Positions 42,550-62,200 of a stretch of DNA of 64,000 nucleotides are shown piece after piece. The stretch lies in the NCBI GenBank assembly GCA_963693365.1, contig CAVNZM010000002.1:5580001-5644000 (forward strand), given 5' to 3'. The notes under the pieces were generated by a model that worked only from the letters and a program-made list of their open reading frames with translations, did no database searches and had not been told where the DNA came from. The position numbers and the translations under genes were made by a program. Numbering within the stretch: position 1 is the stretch's first letter; every line of letters begins with the position of its first letter. This DNA is from Amoebidium appalachense (taxonomy: Eukaryota > Ichthyosporea).

Positions 42550-42965
42550 CTGCAGCCAATAGTTGAACGGGAAATGGAGATTTGGATAGGCTCGGATGGG
42601 GACAAAACCCGGCTGGCGCATTCGACGAGGCGCGTGTGCCCCCGGCATCGCCAGTAATGCGTTGAGGCGATGCTTTATAGCAAACGCACTAGAAAAAGTA
42701 CGCATAAAAACAATATGTCGTCATACTTACAACCTAACAGTACATGAATATCAGAAAAAAGTCACTGCATCTTCTTTAACCGCTTTTTGCAACCCTCAGC
42801 ACAGCACGGTTGCGTCATTTCCGAACCGCCAGGTCCGTGTACCGCTGCATTCCGAGAGAAAGAGTCTTATGCCATCGAGCCAATCAGGTTGGGGCTGATG
42901 TTCTCAGTATCCATATATAGGTAAAGCCGCCAAAAAAGGTGATTTTATACAACCAATCAGATGCT
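42550..42965. promoter_or_regulatory. CCAAT-box cluster upstream of the sugar transporter
   Basis: CCAAT or its variants occur at about 42553 (GCCAATAGTTG), 42878 (GCCAATCAGG) and 42953 (ACCAATCAGATG), 270-690 bp upstream of the start at 42278. TATATATAGG lies near 42913. The role is inferred from position and motif only. Confidence 0.3.
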
Positions 42966-42969
42966 CTCG

Positions 42970-43489
42970 CGGCACACATTGTAGAAATTGAGCAAAACAA
43001 CAAAATTACTAAAATATTTCAGTCACCTGCTACCTGTAAAGGGAGCTCTTATTTTTCAAGGCTGACAAAAACTTCCCTTCCGAAGCGACTGATCACGCGC
43101 CAACACATACCCTTGAAAAATAGAGTATAGTTTATAGACTATTCTCGCCAGAGTATAGTTTATCATACATACGGCGGCTGAGGCCACAGTCGCACGTGGC
43201 AGTTCAGTCACCAGCTGTTGTGACCGTTGCGGGCTTTGTCAAAGGCTGCCGGGCATGTACAAAATATGTAGCTCATGAAGCCTGAAGGTTTGCAAGAAAT
43301 CATAATCACATTTATGCTGCTTTTCTTTTTTTCTTTTTTTCCCCGCCTGTTGAAGCTCCGAATGTGCTATGGACTGGCGTTGATTGGCAAACGGGCCAAA
43401 AGGCATCTCTACTGCGCAAGTAAACAGTTATTCTGACCAACAAAGGGTATATATGAGCAAAGATGACGAATGCCAAGTGTGGCGTCGGG

Positions 43490-43563
<74 letters not shown>

Positions 43564-43631
43564 GTGTCTACGGTTTCCACGTATTGCTGTGCGTGTGTGT
43601 GCGTTTCTCTATGTGCACGTGTGTATGTGTG

Positions 43632-43662
<31 letters not shown>

Positions 43663-43889
43663 CTACAGGGGAGTGATGGTGTGTGTGGATCCCAAGTATG
43701 GATGTGCATGTGCGTGTGTGGGTGTATGTGTGGGCGTGTGTACGTGCCTCTGCATGCCAGGCGTGGGTGTTGGATGTGCGTGTGTGTATGTGTGTGTTTT
43801 GAGGGGAAGGGGGATGCGGTGGTTGGGTGTGCGTAACGGCTCTTGTGCACGTTTGTCTTTTGTTTGTTTGCTTGTGAATGTCGATTCCT

Positions 43890-43928
<39 letters not shown>

Positions 43929-44197
43929 GGATGTGTGTGTGTTTGTGTGTGTTTGTGTTCTATGCGACCGGCCGGTTCTCTTGCATACATGCCTCACATG
44001 ATGGTAAATTTCCATCATATTATCCAGACCAGTACACGTTTTTTTTTTGTTTTTCCCCTCCGTTCCTCCGTACACTCTCATGCTCACATCGCTTGCTCGC
44101 CCCTCTACCTGCCACCTATTTGAGACCATCGAGTCAACACCCTCCCTGCATGGTATGTTCCCTGCTCTATACCTGTACATGCTCTACACGAGTGATG

Positions 44198-44232
<35 letters not shown>

Positions 44233-45154
44233 GCTCCTGCTGCTGACTGCCTAAGGCGAATCCCTCCTGCACTGAAAAGGGGGGGGGGGAGTGGGGAGGA
44301 GGGGAGGGGGGGGGGGGGGGGGGGGGGGAGGGAAGGAGTCGTCAGTGTGACCCCCCTCTTGAGGTACTTTGGCATGGTATGTGGCTAGGTGCCTTTCTGA
44401 CTCGTTAGGCAGCCGAAGGCCCGGCAGGAGATATAACTGTATGCATGTGTTCACAGTCACGGAGAAACGGCAACAATCTTTTGTGCTTCAAATTTGGTCT
44501 CACGTGTCTTGTGGAATGTTTTTCGGCGGCTTTCCGTGGTGCTAAATGTTTACAGCAAGCTCTTATGTTGGTTTCATGTGCAGGCACACACAAAAACACA
44601 CATTCAGTGTATGGGTTCCTGCAAAAAGATGCATAACAGTGTCGCTTTTTTAAGTTGATTACTCTTCCAACTATTCATCCCTCTTTAATCAACATTTTTT
44701 CTCTCATTCCATAGGTTGCACCGCCAACACCTCCGGTGTCTCCCCCCCCCTCCCCCCCCTTCCCCCCCGCTTCTACCTTCCCCTGTTTTTTAAACATATA
44801 CGCACTTCCACCAGTGTATCGATTTGGGACGTGTGCCCCCCCCCCCGGCCCCCCGCCTCCCCCTCCTCAGCCCTTCCTCCCTGGTGGAGAGAGGTCGACA
44901 CTTTTGCTCTTGTGTGCTTCAGCAATTCGGAACAAATAGTGTGGCCTACCACAGGGTGGTTGCCTATCTAAACCCCAGTGCTATACTGTTGGCAAAGGAC
45001 CTTATATACCAATCATCCCCCCTTTCTTCGAACCCTCCCCCCCGGCCGCCCACTGAGTCCCACCCGGGCCCTCCTCCCGCTCCCTTTCCACCTGCCCCTT
45101 ACACCTCGTCAATTTTACCACGCCTTATGTCTTAAGGACCACCCCCTCCCCTCC

Positions 45155-45198
<44 letters not shown>

Positions 45199-45218
45199 AC
45201 CACCACCACCACCACCAC

Positions 45219-45260
<42 letters not shown>

Positions 45261-46839
45261 CACCCACCCACCCCCCAGGGTGATTGAGCCAGTTCTGTTC
45301 AAGTGTCTCTTACTGGCACACTTCTATATGTGTCTGTGGGTGTACATGATTCTGTTGTGGTTTGTGTTCAATTTGCTTTCTCCTCCGGGCTCTCCAAAAT
45401 GCACACATACCTCCCCCCCCTCTCTGCCGAGGGTTGAGAGGCGACACCCGTAGTTTTGTGGAATCATTTTTACCCCCCCCCCCCCGCCCTTCCCCTCCCC
45501 CCCTTCCCCTCCACCCACCCATCCACACACACACACGTGCACACATGTACACAAACACACACGTGGTGCACACACGGTACTGCCATCAGATACACAATCA
45601 ACTCAAGAACTATCGATCTCTACCGTTAAGGTTGCAATGAACCCATGCCGACGGGGATAACGGTTAAAGGCTTCTACAACAAGATGCAGTAAACTTGAAG
45701 CACCTTATGACTACTACTGGCTATCAGTATTATAATTCGTCATGCGATCCCGTGCTACGCGTACGAATAATAATATTAACACTATCACTCCCATTATTGA
45801 CAATTGCATACCGGTTTGATTGCAGAGGGTTGCCACTTTCGGAATTCAAAATTAATCGACTAGCCTGGCATTGTACGTGCAAAGCAATCGAAATTTAGGA
45901 CCAGCCGATATCGAGGGCCCCCGGCAGATCTAATTAGAGGGTGGCCCGCGGGAAGGGAGCCTCCCGGGGGGAGGGGGGGGGGGGGGAGGGGGCACACACA
46001 CACACAACACACACACACACAAACCACACCTTTGCACACGGCCACGGACTCAGACAACCCGTCATGATCGTACGTCGTGTATGCATGCCCACACATACAT
46101 GTACAAACACCCAAATTAAAACATGCAACATGCACGTGTGACATGTGAGGTGCACGTGGTGGTGCACCATAGCGTGCCGACTGTGTGTACACGTGTGTGT
46201 TTATGTGCCCGCACGTCTCAAGACCTTTCCTATAGTTGGTTCGCATGGTGAGTGGATGCACGCGGGGTTGGTTGGGTTGGTTAACTTTTTTTTTTGTTGT
46301 TGTTGGGGGGGGGGGGGGGGGGGGGAGGGAGGGCTAGGGGTGGGACACCCCGTGTCCCATGTTCATACAGAATCCGGATACGTGTATTACACCATTTACG
46401 GTTACATGTACGTCTAAATTCCTCTGCTCACAGACCATCAAAAAAAAAAAAAAAAAAAAAAAAAACGAACTTGATTTGCTTATCGTGGAGTGACTGTTGC
46501 ACAGAGAGAAGATCATAATTAGGGATTCGGAAACAGTTGTATGGTGCTTTTGAATCTTTAACTCTTGCACATTAGCTATTACACTTCAGTTATATCACAT
46601 CGTATAAAAAGGGGTACCTGACGCTAGTGTGTCCAGTAAAACATGTAATGCGCGCCCGTGGCAACCCCCCCCACCCTCCCACCCCCACCAAAAAAAAAAA
46701 AAACACCACAACCGTCAACACTACGACCCGGGGCAAGAAAACTAAAGTAAAAATGAAAATTAAAGGCGGAGGGGCATCGAAAACAAATTAAACGAATATG
46801 AAGAGGGGGGAAATGAAGGCAAAGAGCACAACACACGCC
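42970..46839. other. Intergenic region with (GT)n, C-run and A-run tracts
   Basis: Contains (GT)n at 43489-43558 and 43890-43927, a T-run at 44201-44229, C-rich sequence at 44741-45135, then a C-run/(ACC)n/A-run block at 45157-45258, a G-run after T9 at 46287-46325 and A25 at 46440-46464. No supported exons. Confidence 0.5.
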
Positions 46840-53032
<6,193 letters not shown>

Positions 53033-54357
53033 TTTTCGTTTTTAGTCTCCTTGAAAGTCTCCTTATCTCGCTCAAAGTTGAAGTGTTTCGTTTCTATATA
53101 TACAACACCCTAAAGGGTTTGGGTGACCTCAGTAGCTCCAAAACAAAACATAGGATGATGAAAATAGAGTTAGCCTTCGAATGACAAACAACCGCTTTGA
53201 TCAACCAAACCGAAAAACGTCGAAGAACACGCCAACAGTCAATGAAATAAAAGAAAAACTGTGTAGCTATAGGTAAGCTTAGAACATAACATCAGTTCGA
53301 ATTCACCTTTCGATGCACCAAGTCTTCCTACTACTTTTTGTAATACTTCCCAAGTTCCAGCCTTCTGGATCCGCGTTGTAACGGTCGAAAACCAGGAGAA
53401 ATACTGTATGGGTGTGAAAATCAAAGAAATCTATCGGTATATGGGGTTCTTCTTAATCTTAGGGGGGTACTTTGTCAGTTGTAAATAGACACTGGTACAG
53501 TTATAAGCTTTCTGAAAACAGAAGCAGGTTCTCCCACGTGTACACCTAGCTGCCCCACATTCTATCGAATCACGAACGTTCAAATCTTACCGAATAAAGA
53601 AATAGCAATAACCACATATGGCAAAAACGGGAAATCCTAATTTGGCTGGCGGGAGTTCATTTCATTGGTTTATCCGTTATCACTAAAAACTCAGCCGCAA
53701 CCGTTGAAACGAAACGAAAACGAACAAGGCCTCCTATGTACTCTGGCCTTGAAAACGAAACGACGGAAACGACTCGAGTCGAGGTGTTGCTCTCCGGTGT
53801 TTGATGTTTGTTTGATTTTCCGCTTCTTAAGCTTTTCTCCGGGAATATACTACTATTATGCAGTGCGAAGTGTAGCACTTTGCTTATTTTCTTCTTCTTC
53901 TGGATATATTTTTCTCAACGTTGCAAAATGGTCCAACAACGCTAGTCGCTCGGAATTTATTGATCGTCGGAGGGAGAAAAGGGCACAGTCAGGCACCGCG
54001 CATGGCAGACGAGGAGTTCGAATTTTAAAGGGATTTAAGAGCAGTTGGCAGGATACATATAGGAAATAAGCCTGAGCTATCCACTTAGCCTGCGAGTGAA
54101 TTGGAGCACGGTATGAACGATATACCATGTTAAGGTTGTGTGGGTGTACGTTGGCTCATTGCTGTTTCCGTAAATTTGTCGGCAAGCAATTCTTTCACGC
54201 TAAAGCCCTTTTTGCACCGAACAGTAATACAACCACAAAAAGGCCAGTTATTCAAAACCAAAGATCCTTGTAGGTACGGTTTTCCGGCTTTAGTGTTGAA
54301 GTTTGCTCTCCTTCTGTATGTTTTGAGTCCTTCAGCCGTTTATTATCTACCGGCAAG
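53033..54357. other. Divergent intergenic region between the EFG1-like and SPX genes
   Basis: The two genes are transcribed away from each other, so this 1.3-kb region should contain both promoters. It is unusually free of long homopolymers. A CATTGG (inverted CCAAT) lies at about 53664. Overlapping frames of 60-134 codons here have no recognisable domain. Confidence 0.6.
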
Positions 54358-55184
54358 ATGCATTTTTCCAAGGCTCTTCGCAGAGCTATGAACCCCCAGT
54401 TCAGGCAGGCATACATCAAATACAAGGAGCTGAAAAGGCTCCTCAAGGTACGCTCTACAGATTGCCCGCTTATATGCACTTGGTTGCTGGTGGTGGTGGT
54501 GGTGGTGGCGGCGGCGGCGGTGGTGGTGTGGTGGTGGTGGTGGTGGTGGCTATTTTTTTTTCTTTTCTTTTTTTTTCTCGCGCGCGTGTGTGTGTGTGTG
54601 TGTGTGTTGGGGGGAGGGTGTGTGTGTGTGTGTTTTGGGGGGGGGGGGGGGGGGGGGGGAGGGAAGGGAGGGGATGGAGGAGTTGTGGTGACCAAGACGA
54701 TTGATGTGGAGGCCAAGGGGTGTGATTTTAGTGCGCAAAGCGATGGGCTCATGTGGACTGTTTGTTTTTGGAATATCCCGTTGGTGTGGTTCTGTTCAAA
54801 CAGGACAATGGGAGTGGTATGATGGAAGTGGATGCTGCTTCCAGAACGAAAATCGTATCGGCCGTATTCTACTTGACATTTTGTTTGAATTGCTCACCTT
54901 CACCTTGTTAACCGAAGCACGCGTGGTCGATCCCCCCCCCCCCCCCCCCCCCCCCTTGGCCTTCCATACACAACCACACCATCAAACATTATACATGCTT
55001 AGTCTCCTGGGCACCTCTCCTCATCACGAACTCCTCTTTGCGTTACCTCTCAAGCCCTTCCCCTAAAAATTAAAAATGAAAAATTAAAAATTTATGTGCC
55101 TGCAGAGGGCGCTGTTTGAGATGCAAGAAGGAAGCAGTCTGGAGGAGACAAAGTTCTATGCCAGCCTTCATGACAACCTCAAGG

Positions 55185-55247
<63 letters not shown>

Positions 55248-55285
55248 TGTGTGTGTGTCTGTGTGTCTGTGTGTGTGGGTGGGTG

Positions 55286-55362
<77 letters not shown>

Positions 55363-55802
55363 CTTGTGTATGTGCATGTGTGTGTGTTTGTGGTGCACTT
55401 GTATGTGTATTTCTAGGCCCGCGTCTGTGCGTGCGTGTGCACATGCGTGTGTTGGCGTTTGCACACCGCCTGTCTGTGTGCATGTATGCGCTCGCATACA
55501 TGCTTGGTATGTTAGTAGGGGTTGGGGTGCATACTTGTACCTCCTGTGAAAATTAAGCTTGCATGCGTGCGCACATGCCTGGTTGTGTGTGGATGTGTGT
55601 GCACATGCTCGCCCAACCACAACATGTGTCCACACACAATTCTATTTGTTTCTCCTGCCATTACACCTCTCTCCCAACTATTAACTCTACACAATCTGCA
55701 CTTCTTTTCCTTTGGATTGCTCCTCACTTTCATAGATGGGGATTAAGTGTGCTGCATATGTTTTGTTTTTTTTTGTTTTTTTTTGTGTGCTTGTGTGTGT
55801 AC

Positions 55803-55880
<78 letters not shown>

Positions 55881-56677
55881 CGCACATGCCTCACCGTAAT
55901 CGCAGTGAAAGCATATTTCTTAATATCACATCTTTTTAATAACCCCCCCCCCCCCCCCCCCCCCCCCCCACCACCACCACCACCACCACCACACACACAC
56001 ACACACACACACACTCCCCCAGGTCAACACGTTTTTTTCAGACAAAACCCACGAATGTGTGCTTGAGCAACAAAAAATGAAGAATTTTGCAGAAAAACGG
56101 TGGGTTGATGTCTTTGCCCCCCCCCCCCCCCCCCCCGAGGGGTGCATGCATCATTGCACAAACAACACCTCCGGATACTTGAACCATAGACAGCAAATGC
56201 CTATCCACAAACTATCTGCCCTGCCCCCCCCCCCCCCCCCCCCTCGCCCCCTATCCCCTCCCCCCCTCCCCCCCGCCACCCCTCATTCCTTTGTGGAAGC
56301 ATGGGAGCCCCCCTGGGTTATAGGCTCTGTTCAAGTGTCTCTTGCCTGCTCCATTTTTTTTTTTTTTAAAAAAAATTTTTTAGTGAAATATTCTGATTCT
56401 TATTATAATACTTAGATTTAGTATTGTGACGTTTTGTATTTCCTGTTGTGATGTTCTCCACTTCTGTAGTTCCTACCCCCTAATGCATACATCCCCCCCC
56501 CCTCCCCCCCCCCGCCATGCAGTATCTCTTGCCTGCACTTGTCTTTAATTTAGATTGTATCCCGTTATCTATGGTTATCCGATGCTCTTAGCTTGTTCCC
56601 AATCTCCGATGCATACATCATCCCATCCCCCCCCCTCCCCCCCCCCCCCCCCCCCCCACACACACACACTCCCCCCT

Positions 56678-56716
<39 letters not shown>

Positions 56717-56798
56717 TTCTTCCCTACCGCCCAGCCCCATCACCCTTGCCACCCCCTCATTGTTGACATGTCTTTTCTTCCACTCTCTAATGCATGCA

Positions 56799-56846
<48 letters not shown>

Positions 56847-57307
56847 ACACACACACATATTCATGCACACACACAGTATCATCCCATACCCCCGGTATCC
56901 CGTTTCATCTTTTTTGCATCTCCCCCCCCCCCCCCCCCCCCCCCCTCCTCCTCCTCCTCCCCTGCCCCCCTTCCGATCACCCTCTTCTGCATATCCCCCC
57001 CCCCCTCCCCCCCCCCCCCCCCCCCCCTTCACCCAAACATACACACATGCACACATCACCCCCGTCAACCCCGGCTCTTATGAACACAATGTCTCCCCCT
57101 CCAACCCCTCCAACCCCTTCTCTCTCTCGCTCCCTCTCTTTCTCTCTCTCTCCCCCCCTCCCCCTGTCCCCCCCCCCCCCCCCCCTGCCGCTTCTCCGTC
57201 CTAACTGCCAAAAACGTATGCACACATGTGCACGCACACACACATACACACACACACACACACAGACAGACACGCACAGACAGACACAGACACACACACT
57301 TACACAG

Positions 57308-57406
<99 letters not shown>

Positions 57407-59205
57407 CGCAAGCTGAGCAAAGACGATGACACTGCCCGTTTACTCTCTGCCCCCATGAGCCAAAACAATCGCGGGTCAACTTCATCTCTAATGAGTGCAG
57501 GAAACAGCACAGGGAGCATAGCAGGTAATCATATCAGACGTGGGCACAATGTTTCGGTCTAAGGGAACTCACCAAATACAATTATTTTTACAAACTTTAA
57601 CAGCAACATCCACCAATCACAATACCTCTGGGCACATTACTGATGTGCTACCCCGGCTACTCCCCTCGTTTTGGAAACAACATGGCAGAGCCCCCCCCCC
57701 CTGAAACAGTATCTGAGTTGGGTTTCGTTAACGAGGGGAATAGGTCGAAACTCGGGTACTGTGGATGACGTGGGCCCCCCCTGAGGATGGGCTCTGCTTA
57801 TTATGCATACTCTTTATGTATGGCTTGCATTCTGCATCGTGTTATCCGTTTGTTCTTGTGTACTTCGTACTTTTTGACGCATTCAAACCCCCCCCCCCCC
57901 CCCTCTCCCCACTTTGTATTTTTGTGAAGTTTTGTGTGTTGCCTTTTGTTATCTCCACCCTGGTAATTCCAACCCTCTCTCGCATCCCCCCCCCCCCCCG
58001 CCCCAATAATACCCTGTCGACGTGCACATTGTGGTTCGTGTTTTCTCGGTCTAATGTTTCTTGTTTTGTGGGTTTTCAATGTCTTTCCAGAGTGTTTTCC
58101 GCGGAGCTCCAATGGAGACATACGAAAAGAGGTCCTTTAAAGTTAAATTATAACACTAACACCACAAACACCCCCGGGGCAGGTGCGGCAAAACGGCCAT
58201 CCTTTGGCGGGAATTCGACGAGTGATGCATCGAAAAAGATCCTAGAGCTATATTTAGCAGCACAGGCGCTAGAGGAGTTTAGGGGTATCAACTGCGAGGG
58301 GTTTAGGAAGATCGTGAAGAAACTGGATAAGAAGGTATGTGTGGAAGGAATGTGGAGGCATGTGACGTGCACCTGTACGAGGTTGGAAATGGTAACACTC
58401 GGCCACAGACATGCACACACGTGCACGCGTGCATGCACACACACACACACACACACGTGCGCCCACCTGATTATATGCACGTGCGTGAGCTCACCCATAC
58501 ACATGCATGCACAGACAGGTGCGTGCACGCACACCCCCTCCCCCCTCCCCCCCCCCCATATATTTTTCTTGCTTCTGCTTACTGCTGCAACTTTAACCCC
58601 CGGCCTTTCCCACTGCCCTTGCCTGCATAAGCAACCCTGCTCGTCTCTGATCAAGACGGGTGACCTACTCATGTTCAAGTGAAACAGTATCTGAGTTGGG
58701 TTTCGTTAACGAGGGGAATAGGTCGAAACTCGGGTACTGTGGATGACGTGGGCCCCCCCTGAGGATGGGCTCTGCTTATTATGCATACTCTTTATGTATG
58801 GCTTGCATTCTGCATCGTGTTATCCGTTTGTTCTTGTGTACTTCGTACTTTTTGACGCATTCAAAACCCCCCATATCTTCTCTCAGAGGTGTCCTTTTAG
58901 GACAGACCACTGTGTGGAGATAGATTCACTCCCATGCAACCGGGCATGGGTGCTCTATGTCGTAACCACGCGAAAAGCATGCTGCAATGCCTTCCCCACA
59001 CCTGCACACACCGTGTTCATTTTTGTACCGGCCGTATTCACGTTTGCACCCGTTCTTGTCTGCCTTGTTAGTTTTTTTTTTTTTTTTTTTTTTTTTGTAC
59101 ATCGTGCCGTCCGGGTGGGTGGGAATCTGAAAACAGACTAATCCTTGTTCTTATCCAACAGCCGGTTTGCGTGTTCTCATGCAATGACGTCCAATCTATT
59201 ATTCA
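54358..59205 (+). CDS. SPX-domain protein, 5' part only; apparently interrupted by a Penelope-like element
   Basis: SPX domains bind inositol pyrophosphates and act in phosphate sensing or export (XPR1, VTC, PHO families). Exons are 54358-54447, 55106-55186, 56023-56099, 57406-57524 and 58183-58334; phases 0, 0, 2, 1, 0 agree. SPX blocks are in order: [19 protein letters not shown] and [10 protein letters not shown]; then [22 protein letters not shown] across exons 2 and 3; then [13 protein letters not shown] and [16 protein letters not shown], the Lys-rich phosphate-binding helix. Exon 5 uses a CTAAC branch-like site and GGGGCAG acceptor. A further acceptor (CTTATCCAACAG) at 59161 opens [16 protein letters not shown] in phase, resembling the last SPX helix. 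That sequence then runs into the element. A small exon between may be missing. No EXS, VTC or other C-terminal domain is in the window. Confidence 0.8.
55187..55360. repeat. (GT)n microsatellite starting exactly at the SPX exon 2 donor
   Basis: The (GT)n tract begins with the donor GT itself (55187) and runs about 170 bp with few interruptions. A similar (CA)n tract (57310-57405) ends directly in the CAG acceptor of exon 4. Confidence 0.9.
57702..57903 (+). mobile_element. SINE-like element copy E, in SPX intron 4
   Basis: Short form, starting TGAAACAG directly after C11 and including A- and B-box-like motifs, through GACGCATTCAAA plus a C-run. It is sense to the host gene. Confidence 0.9.
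58558..58872 (+). mobile_element. SINE-like element, long copy F, in SPX gene downstream of exon 5
   Basis: Full-length form: a 120-bp head (TATTTTTCTTGCTTCTGCTT onward), almost identical to copy A, joined to the common body and ending in a short C-run (about 58866-58872). It is preceded by a C-run. It is sense to the host gene. Confidence 0.9.
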
Positions 59206-62200
59206 TGCCGGCTGGGTGGTCGCCCGGATTAACAAGCACCCCTCTATATCGCTTTCCCCTTTGGGGGGGAGAGAGCGCTCGATATGGTGTTGGCAAATGC
59301 GCTCGATTGGCTCCAACCGTTCTCGGATCTGGCCCCTTCGGTGGAGGTGTGGCTCCACCAAGGGAAACGTTTTCCACACAACGCCACTCTCGCCAACTTA
59401 GCCGCAAACACGTGTCTGCTTTCTACAATGCACACAACACCTCACATGCTTACACCAACGCCCCTCGCACCATCTCATGGCAACAACTTGCAGGTCCCTA
59501 CACAAACACCGTCCTGAATCGCACTCACCCCATGCTTAAACGTCTCTGGCGTCTGCAACTCAAACACTCCCTCACCAAGCATGCACTACATCCTATTCAC
59601 GACACCAACGTCATCTATGTTGTGTTTCACAAAACGATTGGCAGGTGCTACGTTGGTGAAACTAGCAAATCCGCTTTTGAAAGATTCCAGCGGCATTCGC
59701 AAAACAGTAGAAAATGGGCTCTTTTCAAGCACAAAGAGCACAACCGTCCACTCTACTGGGATATGGCTAAGTACGGGCACGAGAGCTTCATTATGTTTCC
59801 AATCGAACAGCTTCCACGCACAAACGCTGACACTGATAAAACGCAGCGTCTCGCTAGGGAACGTTTCTGGACTCACATACTGCAAGCACACGTACCTACT
59901 ACCGGCTATAATTCGCAATACCGAAGCCACCGCCAATCGCGCAATCGTTTTACACGTGTGCACAACCCCATGCTGTATATGCGTGCACGGCTTGCTCTCC
60001 ACAACACACCCCCTCCTACACCCCCTCCACCCTCTCCTGCACCTGCACCTGCACCTGCACTCAACCTGCCTCCTATACACCCCTCACGCATGTTTCTTTC
60101 GCGCTGCTTCACACGCCGCCTACTGCACATCGATAGTCTTATGTCTCGTGGTATCTTTTCCTCTGCATATCTACACCGCTTTAACACCTCCAACATCGTT
60201 AGGATGAAGGAGCACCTCCTTGCTTTCCCCACCGGCATTGCTCAACCTCGCCTTTCACAGATTGCTGCGTGCCTCAAACGTGAATTACGTAGTCGTTTTG
60301 AACTTGAACGTGTTGACATGTCGCAACCCCATGTGATGTTGGTGTCTGTGTTTCATAACTCCGGGCTCGATAGAATCCCTTTGCAACGCATCATCAAAGA
60401 CAAAGAAATACATGCTCTCCTGCCGCTTGAAATGCGTAAATTCCGTATCTCTGCTGTGTGGAAATATGTGTCTACCCTGGGCTACACCACTATCAACTGC
60501 AAACACACCGCACGACTCCCGCAGGACACCATAGCAAACATCCATGCACAACCCTGCCCTTGCAACGACCCGCACTATGCGCCATACGTACACCCACAAC
60601 ACGGACACGTGCTTACATCGCGCTTAGACATTCCCGGCCTGCCCGCAGACTTTGCATCGCTCATGCATTTTGGAACCAAGTTCCGAATGCAGGTCGAGCA
60701 GACGGAGGACACCACCTGTAGCAATTTATTGACACAGGCGTTGCAAAGTTTCTGTAACAAGATGTACGATCTTGGTATGGCAGCTTATCCCTCTTTGAAT
60801 CCGTGGGCAGCCGCCGTCTTTACTAAGTGTCGCCCCTTCCTGCCATATGCACAACACGCACCCAACACACACACCGTACCACAAGCTTCTGTGCTTCTAC
60901 TGCGTCGCTTCCAAAAACGTTTCGTAGTCACCACAATGGATAAAGCTAGCAACACGTTCGTGATCGTCTGCAAAAAACACTACGTTAGCAGCATTACAGC
61001 CGAACTGCATGCACCTGCCGCAACATACACCGTCTGCAACACTGCACCAAAAGACATTGTTGCACAACACCTTGCATTTCTCAAAACACATGACATAAAA
61101 GGCACACCAGGACGTCGCACTGCACGCTTGCCCACATTTCAGGCCATAGTTAAAATGCACAAAACACCACCCACCTTCCGTTTCATTGCCAACTCCTCTG
61201 CCACATCACTTGAACCTCTCTCCCGCCTTCTCACTAGTGTGTTTAAGTTCGTCTCCCCTGATGTCGAACGTATGTGGTGTGATGTTGTCAAACCCCACCT
61301 GCCACACAACACTAGCTCTTGGATTCTCACGGATAGCACCGCACTCACACACACAATCAACGCCCTTAACCGTACCACACGCCAACACGAAAATACGCCC
61401 GTGTCTGTGTTTGATTTTTCCACACTCTACACCAAGATTGACTTGCATGATTTGAAAGCTCGCCTCACTACACTGATTGACGCAATATTTGTCAAAAAAT
61501 GCACGGACGCTCGCAAACCACACATGTTTATTAAGAAAACCGGCTCCACGTTGTCCTGGGTGGATCGTGTAGATGATGATTCCCAGGATGATTCCTTTGA
61601 GCCTAAAGAACACTCTCTACATCTCTCTAAGGCACAGCTTGTGGATTTTCTATGTTTCCTCGTAGATAACATATATGTTGTGTTTGGCGATACCCTCTAC
61701 AAACAGGACATTGGTATCCCCATGGGTACAAACTGTGCTGTTTTCTTGGCTAATTTCTATCTCTTTACTTATGAGTTGGATTTTGTTCGCAAGCTTATTG
61801 CACACGAACGCATTGATGTCTTGGTAGATTTTCAGTTTACTCGCCGCTACATAGATGATTTGATCTCCCTTCATAATCCTCGCATTCTCTCCCACCTCTA
61901 TTTAGAAGATTGTGATTTCGGTCTATATCCCAAGACCAGCCTTCAACTCAACCCTGCCGGTTCCTCCCCCTCTGTCCCCTACCTCGACTTGCATATCACC
62001 TGCACTAATCACGGCATTCACACAACCATCTACAACAAGCTCGACACACCCACGTTCAATACACTAGACATCGTTCGTTTCCCACATCACGACTCATTCA
62101 TCTCCCGCACTGCAAAATACGGCATCATGACAAGTCAAATGCATAGCTACCAGCGCAAATGCTCCACACTTGCTGCATTCACCACATGCACTGCACGACT

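Noticed and set aside
57765-59141. Repeated frame beginning [14 protein letters not shown] at several loci as a conserved protein
   Set aside because: It is the SINE body read in one frame; the copies include truncated ones and end in poly(C) read as poly-proline.
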